64,000 nt of DNA from DAMBHY01 sp032068765. Its GTDB lineage: Bacteria; Bacteroidota; Bacteroidia; Bacteroidales; Dysgonomonadaceae. A program made the translations under genes and the position numbers. The stretch is taken from the NCBI GenBank assembly GCA_032068765.1, contig DAMBHY010000005.1:1-64000 (forward strand), given 5' to 3'. This document shows positions 26,817 to 34,724 of the stretch, one piece after another. The stretch's first letter is position 1. Every line of letters begins with the position of its first letter. The notes under the pieces were generated by a model, which was given only the letters and a program-made list of their open reading frames with translations, searched no databases and was not told the origin of the DNA.

Positions 26817-27953
26817 ATGCAGAACGATTATTTATCCGATACAGTCAATGATCCAAATGTAGTAACTCCTGTTAAATCTATAGAAGAGGATGAAATTGAT
26901 ATAAAGGAACTCATTGCTAAAATATGGAGAAAGAAATGGTTTATAATTGCGGTCACAGGACTGTTTTTAATACTTGGAATTCTTATCGCTTTCACATCTC
27001 CGGTTTCATATACTGCCTCATGTACATTTGTTCCACAATCAGGTGGAAAATCAGGTGGAGGAAACTTGGGTGGACTGGCTGCAATGGCAGGCCTTAATCT
27101 GGGAAGTGCTACATCCGGTGAAACATTGGCACCATCTACTTATCCGGAGATACTTAAGAATGTTGCATTTTGTAAGGAAATTATGCATGTGCAGGTTACA
27201 CCTTCACGTTTAAACGGACAGCACATTGCCCTTCTGGATTATTATACGAACCCTGATTTTGCTCAAAAGTCTTTTTTTCAGAAAATAAATATCTTCTCTA
27301 AAAACAATAAAGAAGTCAATGAAGAAACGGCAACCTACTCTGCCCGTGATAGCATTCAGCAATTAAACAAAAAGGAACTAGCAGCATACAATGCAATTCA
27401 ATCATCCGCTCAAATAACAGAAAATACGAAGAGCGGATATGTTCAACTGTCTTATTCTTTCCCCGAAGCTTTAGGCGCAGCACAAATAACTGATGAAATA
27501 AGGAGGATTCTAGAGCAATATGTTATCCGATACAAGCTGGATAAGGTACAAAAAGACTTGGATTTTGTTGAAAGAAATTATGCTATTGCAAAACAGGACT
27601 ACCAAGATAAACAATTACGATTGGCTGCTTTTCAAGATGCCAACCGTGATTTAGTTTCGGCCATCGCTGCCACTACAGAACGAAAACTGAGTACGGAATA
27701 TGATATGTCTTTTGCAGTATATCAAGAACTGGCCAAACAAAGAGAGCAAGCCCTCATCGCAGTCAAAGAAACTAAACCAGTACTTACTGTTATCAATCCT
27801 GTTGTTGTCCCGACAGAAAAGAGCGCACCCAAACGCGCTATGATTATGGCTGTCTTTTTATTTTTAGGACTTATTATAAGTATTGCATGGGTGCTTATTC
27901 AACCTTTTTTCCAAGACTTGGTAAAGGAGGTTAGGAATGAAGAATTAAAATAA
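26817..27953 (+). CDS. wzz: Chain-length determinant protein (Wzz/polysaccharide co-polymerase)
   Basis: Inner-membrane co-polymerase that sets polysaccharide chain length. The N-terminal cytoplasmic stretch EDEIDIKELIAKIW is the classic Wzz domain start. A helix follows at about residues 42-62, then a large periplasmic domain with coiled-coil helices, then a Pro-containing segment and C-terminal helix (about 339-361). There is a glycine-rich insertion GGKSGGGNLGGLAAM near residue 80. No tyrosine-kinase domain is fused, so this is the PCP-1-like form. It is followed by a 1-kb non-coding interval. Confidence 0.92.
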   Translation: MQNDYLSDTVNDPNVVTPVKSIEEDEIDIKELIAKIWRKKWFIIAVTGLFLILGILIAFTSPVSYTASCTFVPQSGGKSGGGNLGGLAAMAGLNLGSATSGETLAPSTYPEILKNVAFCKEIMHVQVTPSRLNGQHIALLDYYTNPDFAQKSFFQKINIFSKNNKEVNEETATYSARDSIQQLNKKELAAYNAIQSSAQITENTKSGYVQLSYSFPEALGAAQITDEIRRILEQYVIRYKLDKVQKDLDFVERNYAIAKQDYQDKQLRLAAFQDANRDLVSAIAATTERKLSTEYDMSFAVYQELAKQREQALIAVKETKPVLTVINPVVVPTEKSAPKRAMIMAVFLFLGLIISIAWVLIQPFFQDLVKEVRNEELK

Positions 27954-28122
27954 TGAGATAAGCTTCGCGATAGTAAAGATAAGGCTTCGACGATAAGAAA
28001 AACACGTGGGTTGCGAGTTAGCGTATTGGTAGGTGCACTGCCACTCGTAGAGACGTAATGTATTACGTCTGAGAGTATGGTTATGAATTTCTGTTGAATT
28101 AGTATCTATACAACTTTTGTTT
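27954..28122. other. Intergenic region after wzz with a GTAG hairpin
   Basis: No gene. It contains the REP-like element at 28047-28070 and otherwise AT-rich sequence without a clear terminator. Confidence 0.4.
28047..28070 (+). repeat. REP-like GTAG hairpin, copy 2
   Basis: GTAG (28047-28050) followed by AGACGTAAT / ATTACGTCT, a perfect 9-bp stem with a two-base loop (28051-28070). Same family as 23938, 61381 and 63062. Confidence 0.6.
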
Positions 28123-28347
28123 TTTGAATATCATTTCTTGTCTTGATACAAGAAACGATACAAAGAAAATCAAGACTCACGAAATTATAATGACCCGCTT
28201 GCTGCTTGTTCGCTAAATGATATGAAACTCAAACCTCCTGCGAAGGTTCTCAAACAACATATCATTTTTAACGCTCTCTTCTCAGAGCGGGTACCCCATT
28301 AAATTCCGTATGTCACTTGGTAACGACAGCCTCGCGTATTTATTAAG
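28123..28347. repeat. 225-bp structured direct repeat, copy 1
   Basis: First of two copies about 95% identical, offset by exactly 273 bp. It is dense in nested complementarity: TTCTTGT/ACAAGAA near the start, an outer stem ACCCGC (28193-28198) with GCGGGT (28287-28292), and an inner 10-bp stem AAATGATATG (28215-28224) with CATATCATTT (28258-28267). Inside that are AACCT/AGGTT and, on the right, CGCTCT/AGAGCG. The only ORFs are short and broken. It looks like a structured RNA or mobile DNA element rather than a gene; strand unknown. Confidence 0.75.
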
Positions 28348-28395
28348 GTTGTTGCTATAAAATAAACCGGATAACTATCTTTATGACCTTCCTCC

Positions 28396-28620
28396 TTTGA
28401 ATATCATTTCTTGTCTTGATACAAGAAATGAAACAAAGAAAATCAAGACTCACGAAATTATAATGACCCGCTTGCTGCTTGTTCGCTAAATGATATGAAA
28501 CTCAAACCTCCTGCGAAGGTTCTCAAACAACATATCACTTTTAACGCTCTCTTCTCAGAGCGGGTGACCCATTAAATTCCGTATGTCACTTGACAACGAC
28601 CGCATCGTGTATTTATTAAG
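28396..28620. repeat. 225-bp structured direct repeat, copy 2
   Basis: Second copy. It differs from copy 1 at about eleven positions, mostly near the right end and outside the main stems; one change (CATATCACTT) weakens the inner stem by one pair. The 48 bp between copies is unrelated AT-rich sequence. Confidence 0.75.
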
Positions 28621-28791
28621 TTTTAGGTTAGTGAGGAATCGATTATCGGGGCTCGTTTTCCATATACCACATATTTCCCAACTTTGAGGTTCATTCTGTA
28701 ATAAATTGCTAAGGATTAAAAATCTGGTTTTGATGTTCTAAAACATAGTTAAAAGTTTGTTAAAAACTTTTTTATTCACTCCAAAAACATA

Positions 28792-28799
28792 TACTTTTG
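28792..28799 (+). promoter_or_regulatory. -7 promoter element TACTTTTG for a candidate small RNA
   Basis: Exact TAnnTTTG match with no gene after it on the + strand. Transcription from here would enter the hairpin region ending at 28952. Confidence 0.4.
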
Positions 28800-28845
28800 C
28801 ATTAAATAAACAAATATACAATTGGGGTAATTAAACAATTAGTTT

Positions 28846-28881
28846 AAAATAAAAAAGCCCCGATAACAGGCATACGGGGCT
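28846..28881 (-). terminator. Rho-independent terminator after the DUF6261 gene
   Basis: On the minus strand AGCCCCG, a 12-base loop, CGGGGCT, then TTTTTTATTTT. It lies about 100 bp beyond the stop of the gene 28982-29713, which it would serve. Confidence 0.65.
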
Positions 28882-28909
28882 AGGAAGAATCCTAGTACAC
28901 TCGAATAAT

Positions 28910-28952
28910 AGCGGTCGCGATAGTTTTAGTAGACAGTGCGGCTGCTTTTTTT
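28910..28952 (+). terminator. Rho-independent terminator (+ strand)
   Basis: Stem AGCGGTCGCG/TGCGGCTGCT, all pairs formed if G-U wobbles are allowed, a 17-base loop, then a T-run at 28946-28952. The wobble pairs work only for RNA of the + strand, which fixes its direction. Confidence 0.5.
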
Positions 28953-28981
28953 ATATGTATGGATTCTAGAAGACACAGCTT

Positions 28982-29713
28982 CTATTTCTCCTTTTTAGCA
29001 TCACTATTTTTTCGTGTTTCACGACCTTTAATTAATGCTATATAGGGAGCACTCCACTCATTCAGCTCATCAATCAGCGGTTTGTAATCCTTTTGGGGAT
29101 TTTCAATAGCTGCCAGATCAATGCGATTGAATAAATTCGTCAGATAATCAGATATTTCCATAATCCACTTCTGCGTAAGCATTCGTGTTCTTTTAGAATT
29201 ATCAATTACTCTGACTTTGAAGAGTGTGATGATTTCCTCGTGTACAGTTCGCAACTGGTTTACCAATTCTTCCTGTGAAAGATTTTTCAAGGCAGTTTTT
29301 AATTCTTCGTTGCTTTCCAGCAGAACGAAAAACTGAACCATACGCTCGTTACGATCTTTCTCTGTAACCCTATGAAAATTTCCAAGTAGTCTGTACACAT
29401 GATTTACAGCAACAGCTACATCTCCACGCTGGGGTTCCAGATCAGCCAATTCGTAAGAACGAATATGTCTCAACAAGGATGAGACCAGTTTATTACGCTT
29501 GGTACGCAAAGCACGAATCTCTTTCGATTTTTCATGTCTGCGACTTCTTACCTCGAGGTTATCTACCAACAAAAGCTTTTCTTTCGTACTTGTTAAAAAC
29601 GGAGTGAGACCTAACTCTTCAGTATTATATTTAGTCACTATAGAGATTATACCTCTCACAAAATCTGCAAATTCTAATTTGCGTAACTTATAATAAATAA
29701 ATCTAAAAATCAT
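28982..29713 (-). CDS. DUF6261 family protein
   Basis: 243-residue soluble, mostly helical protein with no signal peptide. It resembles the Bacteroidota family DUF6261, whose function is unknown. Visible features are many basic residues in the middle (EVRSRRHEKSKEIRALRTKR), long amphipathic helices, and a charged C-terminus (KGRETRKNSDAKKEK). It stands alone on the minus strand, in the gap that splits the polysaccharide locus, with its own terminator downstream and a 1-kb AT-rich tract upstream. No link to polysaccharide synthesis can be inferred. Confidence 0.75.
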   Translation of the reverse strand: MIFRFIYYKLRKLEFADFVRGIISIVTKYNTEELGLTPFLTSTKEKLLLVDNLEVRSRRHEKSKEIRALRTKRNKLVSSLLRHIRSYELADLEPQRGDVAVAVNHVYRLLGNFHRVTEKDRNERMVQFFVLLESNEELKTALKNLSQEELVNQLRTVHEEIITLFKVRVIDNSKRTRMLTQKWIMEISDYLTNLFNRIDLAAIENPQKDYKPLIDELNEWSAPYIALIKGRETRKNSDAKKEK

Positions 29714-30747
29714 ATAGAATTTTTTTTAATATTAAACAATAAGACTACGCAGAATTTAGCACGTTGCCAGTAAATACGACTTAGAATAAGCCTGTATCTT
29801 CCATTAAGTAAATAAAGACAATCACGCCGCTGCGTAATCCGTTAATTTCGAAATGTAAATTTTTCAATTAACATTTCAGGATACAATATTAAAAAAATAT
29901 TTTTATTTACACAAATTTATATTGTATTTATGCGAAAGTTTTCCAAATTATTTTTTATTTAACTGATTATCAGAAAAGAAAAATTTTTACAAATAGAAAA
30001 TATTTCCTTTTTTGATAATTTAGTGAACTGTTGATATATTACAAATTCATAAAATAGCACATCGAAACTCAAATAAAAATACTAGTAAAACAATGCGTTT
30101 TTACATAATTTTACAAATCAGGTGTTTTTCAGGATATTTATCCCTGTCACATTAATAGAAAACATCATTATTAATAAACATCCAATATAAAAACAACACT
30201 GATTTACAGTTTATTAATTAAATTATTTTAAGAACAAATTTATAATCAAAAATTTACGATTAGCGTTTGCATTAACATTAATTAAAATCTAAAATTTTTA
30301 AATAGAGATTGTGTATAAAGAAACTATAATCAAAAAAATTTTAAAGTCGTTTTATTCATATTTTTCGGTATATGCCAATATATATTATCCATATTTTTGA
30401 GATAAAACATACTTAAAAAAAAATTTATATACATATTTTAACGATAAAAATATCATTTACATATTAAAAATATACATCATCCTTAGAAAATCATATTCCA
30501 ATTTTTTTCTACTATAGAATCTTCACGACAAAACACCAATCAAAAGTTTTCGAAACAACATTTCACACAAAAAATCTATAATCGAAACTTTTCGATAGAT
30601 AACAAAGGCCATGATCTACCAATATCAATTCTCATCTTATTATCTCATTATCTCATTATCTCCCAACCTCGCATAAAATTCCACTCCTTAAATCGTCTAT
30701 CAATACAATATAATTAGTACATTTGTAGAGAATAAAACAACTTATCA
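29714..30747. other. 1-kb AT-rich non-coding tract upstream of rmlA
   Basis: No ORF of useful length on either strand. Base composition is much more AT-rich than the coding sequence on both sides. Small inverted repeats occur (GAAATGT/ACATTTC near 29849-29876; ATCGAAA/TTTCGAT at 30581-30596). I looked for long inverted repeats that would mark an invertible promoter and found none. The 3' end carries the rmlA promoter element. It may be a long regulatory leader, or the remains of deleted genes. Confidence 0.4.
30718..30725 (+). promoter_or_regulatory. -7 promoter element TACATTTG for the rml genes
   Basis: Exact TAnnTTTG match, 22 bp before the rmlA ATG. It could start the long + strand transcript of the sugar and assembly genes. 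Confidence 0.5.
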
Positions 30748-31623
30748 ATGAAAGGAATAGTTTTAGCCGGTGGTTCAGGAACAAGATTGTATCCAATCAC
30801 CAAAGGAATATCCAAACAATTGATGCCCATTTACGATAAACCAATGGTTTATTATCCCGTGTCAGCTTTGATGTTGGCGGGAATCCGTGAAATACTTATT
30901 ATATCTACTCCTCAGGATTTACCGGGGTTCAAAAGATTATTGGGCGATGGCTCCGACTATGGAGTGCATTTCGAATACGCAGAGCAACCCAATCCCGACG
31001 GATTGGCACAGGCTTTTATCATCGGGGAGCAATTTATCGGCGATGATTGCGCTTGTCTTGTGTTAGGAGATAACATTTTCTTCGGGCATGGTTTTCCCGG
31101 CATGTTACGTCAAGCTGTAAAAGAAGCTGAAGAAAACAAAAAAGCGACTGTATTCGGATACTACGTGAATGACCCGGAGCGCTATGGCGTTGCTGAGTTC
31201 GACAAGGACGGGAATGTGTTGAGTATTGAAGAAAAACCAAAAGAACCAAAATCCAACTACGCAGTGGTAGGTTTATATTTCTACCCTAATAAAGTGGTGG
31301 AAGTGGCAAAGAATATTAAACCGTCAGCCAGAGGCGAACTGGAAATTACCACAGTAAACCAAGAATTTCTGAAAGACGGTGAATTAAAAGTACAGCTTTT
31401 AGGTCGCGGTTTTGCATGGTTAGACACCGGAACACACGATTCTCTTTCAGAAGCCTCTACGTTTATAGAAGTAATCGAAAAACGTCAGGGCTTAAAAGTT
31501 TCCTGTCTGGAAGAGATAGCATGGCGTAATGGATGGATTGATGATGAGAAGTTATTGGAACTTGCCAAGCCGATGATGAAAAATCAGTACGGGGAATACC
31601 TCGTTAAATTGTTAAATCGTTGA
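30748..31623 (+). CDS. rfbA: Glucose-1-phosphate thymidylyltransferase
   Basis: RmlA: Glc-1-P plus dTTP gives dTDP-glucose. The complete signature is GGSGTRLYPITKGISKQLMP at the N-terminus, followed by KPMVYYPVS, VLGDNIFFGHG and LDTGTHDSL. The 291-residue length is standard. It is first in the dTDP-sugar run. The last codons (LVKLLNR and stop) are made of the GTTAAA/GTTGAA short repeat that fills the next intergenic region, so the C-terminus has been extended or rewritten by the repeat. Confidence 0.97.
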   Translation: MKGIVLAGGSGTRLYPITKGISKQLMPIYDKPMVYYPVSALMLAGIREILIISTPQDLPGFKRLLGDGSDYGVHFEYAEQPNPDGLAQAFIIGEQFIGDDCACLVLGDNIFFGHGFPGMLRQAVKEAEENKKATVFGYYVNDPERYGVAEFDKDGNVLSIEEKPKEPKSNYAVVGLYFYPNKVVEVAKNIKPSARGELEITTVNQEFLKDGELKVQLLGRGFAWLDTGTHDSLSEASTFIEVIEKRQGLKVSCLEEIAWRNGWIDDEKLLELAKPMMKNQYGEYLVKLLNR

Positions 31624-31670
31624 ATTGTTAAGGTGTTAAGGTGTTGAATCGTTAAGGTGTTGAATCGTGT

Positions 31671-32112
31671 AGTTGTTAAGTTGTTTAGATGATGTATCAA
31701 TATTCTTTTGAGAAATTAAATGTTTGGCAAGATGCGAGATTGCTTGTAAAAGAAGTATATACTCTTTTATCCAAATTTCCTAAAGAAGAAAAGTTTGCTT
31801 TATGTGATCAATTAAAAAGAGCGGCTATTTCAATAGCATCAAATATAGCAGAAGGCACATCTCGTAGTTCATACAGAGAAAAAATACGTTTTATAGAAAT
31901 GTCTTATGGTTCATTAATGGAAGTATATTCTCAAATAATATTAAGCGAAGATTTAGGATATTTAGATAACAATTCGACCCAAATGGCAAAAGAACTAATA
32001 TTTAAAATTAGTAATGAGCTTAGTGCTTTAAAAAAATCGTATAATAACAACGTTCAATAACTCAACTCATCTTAACATCTTAACATCTTAACAACTAAAC
32101 ATCTTAACAACT
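31671..32112. repeat. Inverted-repeat-bounded element containing a four-helix-bundle gene (copy B)
   Basis: Arms AGTTGTTAAGTTGTTTAG (31671-31688) and CTAAACATCTTAACAACT (32095-32112) are complementary at 17 of 18 positions and bracket the gene 31689-32060. Longer GTTAAGnT-type tandem runs extend outward on the left (from 31606) and CTTAACAn-type runs on the right (to about 32130), so the transcript could form a long imperfect stem with the gene in its loop. Confidence 0.6.
31689..32060 (+). CDS. Four-helix-bundle protein (IVS/S23 family), copy B
   Basis: 123 residues, all helical. Family core: KLNVWQDARLLVKEVY, LCDQLKRAAISIASNIAEG and RFIEMSYGSLMEV. It is more divergent from the other two copies than they are from each other. 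A second in-frame ATG is three bases later. It lies between rmlA and rmlC, genes normally adjacent in rml clusters, and contributes nothing obvious to the pathway. The flanking inverted repeats suggest it came in as a unit. Confidence 0.87.
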   Translation: MMYQYSFEKLNVWQDARLLVKEVYTLLSKFPKEEKFALCDQLKRAAISIASNIAEGTSRSSYREKIRFIEMSYGSLMEVYSQIILSEDLGYLDNNSTQMAKELIFKISNELSALKKSYNNNVQ

Positions 32113-32165
32113 TAACAACTTAACATTTAAACAGCTAAAAGCTAGAAGCCAACAACTAAACATAT

Positions 32166-32711
32166 ATGACTATAATCCCCACTCCCATCCCCGAAGTAAA
32201 AATTATCGAACCAAAAATATTTGGCGACGAACGCGGATATTTTTTCGAATCGTTTTCTGATAAATGGTTTCGTGAAAATGTGTGTGACACCACTTTTGTG
32301 CAAGACAACCAATCTTTCTCATCATATGGAGTATTGAGAGGATTGCACTTTCAAAAACCGCCTTATGAACAAGGAAAACTAGTACGTGTTATTGAAGGTG
32401 CAGTTTTAGATGTAAGCGTTGATATTAGGAAAGAATCGCCTACATTCGGTCAATATGTCGCGATAGAACTTAGTTCTGAAAACAAACGTCAAATATTTAT
32501 TCCAAAAGGATTTGCTCATGGATTCGTAGTGCTTTCAGAAAAGGCGTTATTCCAATATAAATGTGATAACTTTTATGCTCCTCAGTCTGAAGGAGGTATT
32601 TTGTGGAATGATCCTGATTTGGCGATTGACTGGATACTTTCACCCGAGGATATTATTCTTTCGGATAAAGATAAAGTACATCCGACGTTGCAGGAGTATA
32701 TTAATAGATAG
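32166..32711 (+). CDS. rfbC: dTDP-4-dehydrorhamnose 3,5-epimerase (RmlC)
   Basis: Cupin-fold epimerase, 181 residues. Typical blocks are FGDERGYFFESF, VQDNQSFSSYGVLRGLHFQ (active-site His in RGLHFQ), IEGAVLDVSVDIR and PKGFAHGFVVLS. In dTDP-L-rhamnose synthesis it feeds RmlD, but no rmlD is found in the window. Either rmlD is elsewhere, or the gene is a leftover, or a 3,5-epimerised product is used by another enzyme. Confidence 0.95.
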   Translation: MTIIPTPIPEVKIIEPKIFGDERGYFFESFSDKWFRENVCDTTFVQDNQSFSSYGVLRGLHFQKPPYEQGKLVRVIEGAVLDVSVDIRKESPTFGQYVAIELSSENKRQIFIPKGFAHGFVVLSEKALFQYKCDNFYAPQSEGGILWNDPDLAIDWILSPEDIILSDKDKVHPTLQEYINR

Positions 32712-33147
32712 TTACGGAGTTACAGAGTTATGGGAGTGATTAAATGTCATAAGGATTTGAAAGTTTGGCAGGAGTCTATGGATTTTGTGGAACTTATATA
32801 TAAAATTACCAATAACTTTCCTTCATCTGAATTATATGGTTTAACATCGCAATTAAAAAGGGCTTCTGTTTCGATTCCTTCAAATATTGCAGAAGGATTT
32901 GCAAGAAAAGGCAAGCAGGAATTATCTCATTTTTTGTACATTGCACTTGGTTCACTATCTGAAATCGAAACCCAGATAGAATTGAGTTTTCGATTAAAAT
33001 TTATTACTCAGGAACAATATAATGATTGTACTGAAAAAATGAAGTTTATCAACATCCTACTTAGCAACTTAATAAAATCAATACAAACAAAAAAGATATA
33101 ACAACTCTACAATACATTACACGATAACTATGTAACTTTGTAACAAT
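32708..33147. repeat. Inverted-repeat-bounded element containing a four-helix-bundle gene (copy C)
   Basis: The 26-base arms at 32708-32733 and 33122-33147 are complementary at 21 of 26 positions; the core is GTTAC..AGTTACA.AGTTAT. The left arm includes the start codon of the gene 32730-33101. Arms are built of GTTACn-type short repeats, analogous to the GTTAAn repeats of copy B. Confidence 0.6.
32730..33101 (+). CDS. Four-helix-bundle protein (IVS/S23 family), copy C
   Basis: 123 residues, closely similar to the copy between parE and coaD (shared KDLKVWQESMDFVE, RASVSIPSNIAEGFARKGKQ and GSLSEIETQIELS). It lies between rmlC and rmlB. The gene begins 18 bp after the rmlC stop, inside the left inverted-repeat arm. 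Two near-identical proteins 12 kb apart in unrelated operons indicate recent duplication or repeated acquisition. Confidence 0.88.
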   Translation: MGVIKCHKDLKVWQESMDFVELIYKITNNFPSSELYGLTSQLKRASVSIPSNIAEGFARKGKQELSHFLYIALGSLSEIETQIELSFRLKFITQEQYNDCTEKMKFINILLSNLIKSIQTKKI

Positions 33148-33166
33148 GTAACATAATACATTCAAT

Positions 33167-34309
33167 ATGGAAAATAAATTCAAGAGAAATATACTAATCA
33201 CCGGCGGTGCAGGATTTATCGGCTCCCACGTAGTACGTCTTTTCGTAAATAAATATCCGGAATATAAAATAATCAATGTTGATAAGCTTACCTATGCAGG
33301 CAACCTTGCCAACTTAAAAGATATAGAAGATAAGCCCAATTACACTTTTGTAAAGGCGGATATTTGCGACTTCGACGAGATGTATGCATTGATGCAGGAG
33401 CATCAAGTGACCGGTGTTATTCATCTTGCTGCTGAAAGTCACGTTGACCGCTCTATAAGAGACCCTTTTACGTTTGCCAAAACCAATGTGATGGGAACAC
33501 TATCTTTACTTCAAGCAGCAAAACTTTATTGGGAGTCACTTCCTGAAAAGTTCGAAAACAAACTTTTCTACCATATTTCTACGGACGAGGTTTATGGAGC
33601 ACTTGAACTAACACATCCGGAGGGTATAGAACCGCCATTTACCACTACTGCTTCTTCGAGCGAGCATCATTTGGCATACGGAAAAGATTTCTTTTACGAA
33701 ACTACTAAATATAATCCCCATTCCCCCTATTCTGCAGCAAAAGCATCTTCCGACCATTTTGTTCGTGCATATCACGATACTTATGGATTGCCTACAGTTG
33801 TAACGAATTGCTCTAATAATTATGGGCCCTATCAGTTTCCTGAAAAATTAATTCCGCTGTTTATTAATAATATACGCAATAAAAAGCCACTTCCTGTATA
33901 TGGGAAAGGTGAAAACGTACGCGATTGGCTGTATGTGGAAGACCATGCAAGAGCCATTGATTTGATTTTTCATCAGGGAAAAGTTGCAGAAACCTATAAT
34001 ATTGGAGGTTTCAATGAATGGAAAAATATTGACCTCATCAAAGTAATGATTAAGACAGTTGATAAAATATTGGGAAATCCGGAAGGAGAAAGTCTCAGTC
34101 TCATAACTTACGTTACTGACAGAGCCGGTCACGATATGCGCTACGCCATCGATTCCACCAAGCTTCAGAAAGAACTGGGATGGGAGCCTTCTCTTCAATT
34201 TGAAGAAGGAATTGAGAAAACCGTGCGCTGGTACTTGGACAATGAAGATTGGATGAAGAATGTGACCAGCGGAGACTATCAAAAGTATTACGAAGAAATG
34301 TATAAATAA
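33167..34309 (+). CDS. rfbB: dTDP-glucose 4,6-dehydratase
   Basis: RmlB: dTDP-glucose to dTDP-4-keto-6-deoxyglucose with bound NAD. The Rossmann motif is TGGAGFIGSHV near residue 12. The catalytic block STDEVYG is followed by SPYSAAKAS (Tyr and Lys of YxxxK). The 380-residue length reflects a Bacteroidota insertion around residues 150-185 (HHLAYGKDFFYETTKYNP). It supplies the branch-point intermediate for the ketoisomerases that follow 1 bp downstream. Confidence 0.97.
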   Translation: MENKFKRNILITGGAGFIGSHVVRLFVNKYPEYKIINVDKLTYAGNLANLKDIEDKPNYTFVKADICDFDEMYALMQEHQVTGVIHLAAESHVDRSIRDPFTFAKTNVMGTLSLLQAAKLYWESLPEKFENKLFYHISTDEVYGALELTHPEGIEPPFTTTASSSEHHLAYGKDFFYETTKYNPHSPYSAAKASSDHFVRAYHDTYGLPTVVTNCSNNYGPYQFPEKLIPLFINNIRNKKPLPVYGKGENVRDWLYVEDHARAIDLIFHQGKVAETYNIGGFNEWKNIDLIKVMIKTVDKILGNPEGESLSLITYVTDRAGHDMRYAIDSTKLQKELGWEPSLQFEEGIEKTVRWYLDNEDWMKNVTSGDYQKYYEEMYK

Positions 34310-34310
34310 T

Positions 34311-34724
34311 TTGATGGATTCGACAAAACCTTACATAATCAATCTCCCTAAAATTCAAGATAAGAGAGGAAATCTTTCTTTTTTTGAATTTCCAAAGCAG
34401 CTTCCTTTTGAAATTGCACGTACTTATTGGATATATGATGTGCCTGGCGGTGAAGTAAGAGGTAGTCATGCGTTTAAAGAACAAAAAGAATTTATTGTAG
34501 CACTCTCCGGTAGTTTTGATGTTATTCTGCATGATGGCGATGAAGAAGTGAAATTTTCATTGAATCGTTCATACTATGGGTTGTATGTCCCGAATATGTA
34601 TTGGAGAAGAATGGAAAATTTTTCTACTAACGCATTAGCCCTTATCGTTTCGGATAAATCGTATAATGCATCGGATTATATCCGTGATTTTGAAGAATTT
34701 AAAAATCAAAAACATGAAAAATAA
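34311..34724 (+). CDS. dTDP-4-keto-6-deoxyglucose 3,4-ketoisomerase (FdtA/QdtA/WxcM-like), first copy
   Basis: 137-residue cupin of the WxcM/FdtA family that moves the keto group from C4 to C3. It has RGNLSFFEFPKQLPFEIAR near the start, the metal-independent active-site segment GGEVRGSHAFKEQKEF, and NRSYYGLYVPNMYWR. Whether the C4 product is galacto (FdtA) or gluco (QdtA) cannot be read from sequence alone. It overlaps the next gene by 11 bp. Confidence 0.9.
   Translation: MMDSTKPYIINLPKIQDKRGNLSFFEFPKQLPFEIARTYWIYDVPGGEVRGSHAFKEQKEFIVALSGSFDVILHDGDEEVKFSLNRSYYGLYVPNMYWRRMENFSTNALALIVSDKSYNASDYIRDFEEFKNQKHEK

Larger units (their letters stand above)
28806..28952 (+). ncRNA. Candidate small RNA between two promoter/terminator signals
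   Basis: Inferred transcript of about 150 nt. It starts after the TACTTTTG element and has a stem AGCCCCG/CGGGGCT (28856-28881) and a small stem TAGGA/TCCTA (28881-28894). It ends in a 10-pair stem with G-U wobbles (AGCGGTCGCG 28910-28919 with TGCGGCTGCT 28937-28946) running into seven T. There is no ORF of note. It matches no RNA family I know. It could instead be simply a pair of back-to-back terminators. Confidence 0.35.

Noticed and set aside
28123..28620. Small minus-strand ORF (about 26 codons, starting MICCLRTFAGG) in each 225-bp repeat.
   Set aside because: It is short, has no start context, and the repeat's conservation covers stems and non-coding parts equally.
29714..30747. Invertible promoter of the Bacteroides capsule type.
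   Set aside because: Only 7-bp inverted repeats were found; no long inverted pair flanks the -7 element at 30718.
31621..32160. Runs of short GTTAAGnT/CTTAACAn repeats looked like a CRISPR or tandem array.
   Set aside because: Units are 7-11 bp, degenerate and contiguous, with no spacers of constant length. Opposite sides of the gene are in opposite orientation, so they are inverted arms.
20276..33101. Four-helix-bundle genes as Avd proteins of a diversity-generating retroelement.
   Set aside because: No reverse transcriptase gene and no template/variable repeat pair was found in the window.
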